A stretch of 64,000 nt of DNA from Chitinophagales bacterium (GTDB taxonomy: Bacteria > Bacteroidota > Bacteroidia > Chitinophagales > Saprospiraceae), in assembly GCA_017303475.1 (NCBI GenBank), contig JAFLBO010000006.1, positions 124,001 to 188,000 of the forward strand, given 5' to 3'. Position 1 is the first letter of the stretch. Each line of letters opens with the position of its first letter. The translations under genes were made by a program, and so were the position numbers. The notes under the pieces are model-generated. The model worked only from the letters and a program-made list of their open reading frames with translations. It had not been told where the DNA came from and ran no database searches. This document shows, in pieces, positions 61,381-64,000 of this stretch.

Positions 61381-64000
61381 CTACCGTTTCACCACCTTTT
61401 CCGCAGCCGTTTTGCCGTCGCTGCGGGTTGCCTGAAGCCAGTAGATGCCAGGCGCCCAGTTTTGGATACTGATTTGCAGTAAACCATATGAGGAGTAGTT
61501 TTCCTGAACAGTTTGTCCCTGAGCATTGATCCAGCGGTAATGGGTGCTTACACCGGCTTGGGTTTGAATATTAATTTGATCAAACGCCGGGTTGGGCCAA
61601 ACACTAAGCTGGAATGTTTGCCGGAATGGTTCATCTGTGTCTACATTGCCGCAATTGGGATCGTAAAAGGTGCCCGGAGACCCGCCCGGGCAACCGGCAA
61701 ACCAGTTTTCCGGATCCGTTATGCGTCCTGCAACGCTCTCATTTTCAAGCGTATAGCCATCTCCGTCAGCAGCTTCCGGCCAAGGCAGCTTGTCATCAAA
61801 GCACATGCTCCAGTACAAACGACCATCCGGACGATACAAGCGTACCATATCCCCCGCTGCGCTAAATCCAAAACCCATTGGACCCACCGCGTTGGTTACG
61901 TTGGGGAACTGTGCCGCAAATTTGGCCTGATCCGCGTAAAAAACCAGATACCCCGTGGGACCCAACACGGTTCCCTGTGGTATGGTATAGGTGTTACCAC
62001 TGGCATCGGAAATTTGCCAGTCACTCAAATCCATCGGGGCAAAGGTGGTATTGAACAGCTCAATCCAATCGCCAGCATCTGCTGTGGGAGCGGAATTGTA
62101 GTTGATTTCTGAAATCACCGGCATTTCTGCACATGGACTGTAAACTGTGCCCGCCGATCCGCCGGTGCAGCCATCGAACCAGGATTCAGGCTCATTGGGA
62201 TCATTATTGCCATTCTCCCGTTCCAGCGTGCCGCCAAAACCATCCGCAGTACAAGGCCATTTCTCGCCATCCTTATAGGTCATGCTCAACGCCACCGAGC
62301 CCGCACGATCATAGAGATACAAATCGTCGCCATCGTTATCCAATTGGAAATTGATGGGCCCAAGTTGTTGACTCACCCCAGGATTTTCCTGCTGGAAATT
62401 TTGCTCATTTTCAAACAACACCAAGCGCGCACCCGCCGGAATCACCGTGCCTGTAGGAATGTCAAACCGGTGGAACCAGTCTTTATCACGCAACCAATAA
62501 CCGCTTAAATCCAGGGCATGGTTGCCCTGGTTCTGTATTTCCAGCCAGTCGCCGGCATTTCTGCTGGGGTCTGAATGATAGTTGATTTCCGTGATGCGGA
62601 GTGCCTGTGCCTGTGCCTGACCAGTGAAATTTGCTGTAAAAACGGTGTTCCCGGAAATATCTGCCGTAAACGTTGCGCCAGTCAGGTTGTTGATAAACGG
62701 GCTTACCGACCAATTGGCAAACGTATAACCCGGGTTGGGAATGGCCGTAAGGGTAACCGGATTGCCATGGAAATAAACTCCAGACCAGGGTAGGGACTCC
62801 GGAATAACGGTTGAAATTTGAATCGTACCTGCTCCGGGAGGGTTGGCCTGCAGGGTAATGTTCACCTGTCCATCCAACTGAAACCTATCCACCAAATGCT
62901 GACGTTGATACTCCGGCCGATCCTGGTAGTATGTGCGCAAGGTTTGCACCGCGTTTTGCCAGGTTCCCAAATCGCCTGTGCCCCATAATTCGTGGTGCCG
63001 CTGAATCTCAGCCGCCATTTCGGCCGCGTTTACATCAATCAACTCATGCGCGCGGGAGGGCAGGAAACTCGTGTTCATCAAATCGGCAAAACGATTGATG
63101 AAATACCGGCGGTATTCCGGGTTTTGCAACAAACTGCGCAGCATTTCACCATATCGGGAATCGTCGGTCAGGGTGGTACCCAGCACATCGCAGGCAGCGC
63201 AGGTGGAGCCTCCCAGCGGATTGCCAGAGGAATAAGACACATCCCAGAGTACGAATTTCCAGGGGTCATTCCAGTCGGACTTAAACAGACGGATGTTGTT
63301 GTAATAATCCTGCAACCAGTCGGTGCTGGCTACAAAAATCTCTGTGGCCAGATAATCTGTAAAATTGCTCAGATCCAGCAATTTTCCGGCTTGTGCAAAC
63401 TGGTTGGGGTCGGCCATGTTTTGCCCGGAAATAAAATCCGACATGGCATAAAAATCGTCCAATGTACCGTGCTCCGCCTCATCCAGGGTAGTGCCCTGGT
63501 TTAGGTTGAAATAAGTTTTTACGAGGGTTACTGAATCTGGATCTGCGCCGTAGTTATCCCGGCAGAAATAGTTATCCAGTCGCTCTCTTGCCACATAATG
63601 TCCCCAATATTGGCCGTTTATGAAGGCAATTACGTTCAAATATGCAGCATGTCCGGCATGTGTAGGCGCCGCCAGTTCATTGACAATCCGGTCGCGCATA
63701 CGCGCCTGCGTCCAGTCGTCGTCTTCATTCCGGATACGGAAAGAATGGTAGGAATTGGTGCCTTTATCCGGGAAAAGCTGGTATTTGATTTCCCCTTGAG
63801 AACCAAAATCTTCATCCACATCGAATTGCAGACTCTTTTGTGGAAAGCCCACCGACCAGTTGCCTACCACATAAGCTGCGTAGTTGTCACTGAACTGTTT
63901 TTGTTTGTTTTTATCAAAAAACTCCAGCGAAACCTGGCCTTTGCGGCTATAATTGGTGTAAACTTCGCTAAAATCTTCCGGCGGGAGGGTAATGGCTACC
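61381..64000 (-). CDS. CotH-kinase-family T9SS protein with lamin-tail domains (N-terminus outside window)
   Basis: The frame is open to the window edge (about 873 codons seen), so the start lies beyond 64000. Residues just inside the edge to about 63000 match CotH: KYQLFPD, SFRIRNEDDDWTQARMRD, NGQYWGHYVARERLD, FVLWDVSYSSGNPLGG and YFINRFADLMNT. A bacterial-repeat beta domain follows (NPPGAGTIQIS..., GYTFANWS), then two lamin-tail domains (RITEINYHSDPSRNAGDWLEI; VISEINYNSAPTADAGDWIELF). The type A sorting domain ends the protein (VWPNPAFDQINIQ... PGIYWLQATRSDG). CotH-fold proteins phosphorylate other surface proteins in Bacillus spores; here the activity is unproven. Likely a secreted or surface-bound protein. 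Confidence 0.88.
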   Translation of the reverse strand, partial: VAITLPPEDFSEVYTNYSRKGQVSLEFFDKNKQKQFSDNYAAYVVGNWSVGFPQKSLQFDVDEDFGSQGEIKYQLFPDKGTNSYHSFRIRNEDDDWTQARMRDRIVNELAAPTHAGHAAYLNVIAFINGQYWGHYVARERLDNYFCRDNYGADPDSVTLVKTYFNLNQGTTLDEAEHGTLDDFYAMSDFISGQNMADPNQFAQAGKLLDLSNFTDYLATEIFVASTDWLQDYYNNIRLFKSDWNDPWKFVLWDVSYSSGNPLGGSTCAACDVLGTTLTDDSRYGEMLRSLLQNPEYRRYFINRFADLMNTSFLPSRAHELIDVNAAEMAAEIQRHHELWGTGDLGTWQNAVQTLRTYYQDRPEYQRQHLVDRFQLDGQVNITLQANPPGAGTIQISTVIPESLPWSGVYFHGNPVTLTAIPNPGYTFANWSVSPFINNLTGATFTADISGNTVFTANFTGQAQAQALRITEINYHSDPSRNAGDWLEIQNQGNHALDLSGYWLRDKDWFHRFDIPTGTVIPAGARLVLFENEQNFQQENPGVSQQLGPINFQLDNDGDDLYLYDRAGSVALSMTYKDGEKWPCTADGFGGTLERENGNNDPNEPESWFDGCTGGSAGTVYSPCAEMPVISEINYNSAPTADAGDWIELFNTTFAPMDLSDWQISDASGNTYTIPQGTVLGPTGYLVFYADQAKFAAQFPNVTNAVGPMGFGFSAAGDMVRLYRPDGRLYWSMCFDDKLPWPEAADGDGYTLENESVAGRITDPENWFAGCPGGSPGTFYDPNCGNVDTDEPFRQTFQLSVWPNPAFDQINIQTQAGVSTHYRWINAQGQTVQENYSSYGLLQISIQNWAPGIYWLQATRSDGKTAAEKVVKR

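Noticed and set aside
61513..62112. 199-codon plus-strand frame within the CotH-family gene
   Set aside because: Antisense to the lamin-tail and sorting domains, no homology seen, no promoter.
1..64000. tRNA, rRNA, riboswitch or prophage genes
   Set aside because: No tRNA-like cloverleaf with TTCGA core, no rRNA segment, no recognisable riboswitch core and no integrase, capsid or tail gene was found on either strand by reading.

Overview
The window looks like chromosome from a member of the Bacteroidota, most likely a Saprospiria-type (Lewinella/Haliscomenobacter-like) bacterium. Evidence: several proteins end in type IX secretion (T9SS) sorting domains of type A or of the gliding-motility-associated type B; there is a 22-repeat SprB-like adhesin, a PorV/PorQ-family barrel, a TonB-dependent receptor with an N-terminal carboxypeptidase-like domain, a MurF-alanine racemase fusion, promoters of the Bacteroidota form (TAnnTTTG, twice with TTG 20-21 nt upstream), and almost no Shine-Dalgarno sequences. 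I see no rRNA, tRNA, CRISPR array, integrase, transposase or phage gene.

Layout. 1-3.6 kb (minus strand): sulfide:quinone oxidoreductase, a membrane-anchored TsdA-like dihaem cytochrome and a Tat-exported SoxB-like metallophosphoesterase, which together suggest oxidation of reduced sulfur. 4.1-11.2 kb: housekeeping genes (malic enzyme, rhamnose mutarotase, tsaE, MurF-Alr fusion, second MurF). 11.6-26.4 kb: surface-protein region with a dockerin/cohesin-like T9SS protein behind a G9 tract, a mosaic beta-helix protein, an SDR, a ~283-bp tandem repeat array and the giant SprB-repeat protein. 26.7-34.8 kb: a three-gene operon with a nucleotidyltransferase-fold protein, dipeptidyl-peptidase III lipoprotein, lpxD with a small membrane protein, and a GHL10-type glycosidase. 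35.0-37.1 kb: a second beta-helix T9SS protein bracketed by identical 30-nt repeats. 37.4-40.6 kb: comEC and a four-HhH ComEA-like protein (DNA uptake). 40.7-46.6 kb: amidohydrolase, PhnP-like hydrolase, two lipoproteins and a 2-hydroxyacid dehydrogenase. 46.7-60.0 kb: an apparent surface system made of a TonB-dependent receptor, a 1352-aa secreted protein, a PorV-like barrel and a 1343-aa paralogue of the secreted protein. The first three genes carry the codon bias of highly expressed genes. 60.0-61.1 kb: greA with a possible leader attenuator, and a PaaI-type thioesterase. 61.4-64 kb: a CotH/lamin-tail T9SS protein that runs off the window.

Two cross-cutting patterns stand out. First, nearly every gene boundary holds an inverted repeat whose arms are built from a short degenerate tandem motif, and the motif differs from boundary to boundary. 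Second, at least four genes have the -7 promoter box 4-5 nt before the start codon, which predicts leaderless mRNAs.

All function calls come from reading the sequence and from memory of the families. No database search was possible.
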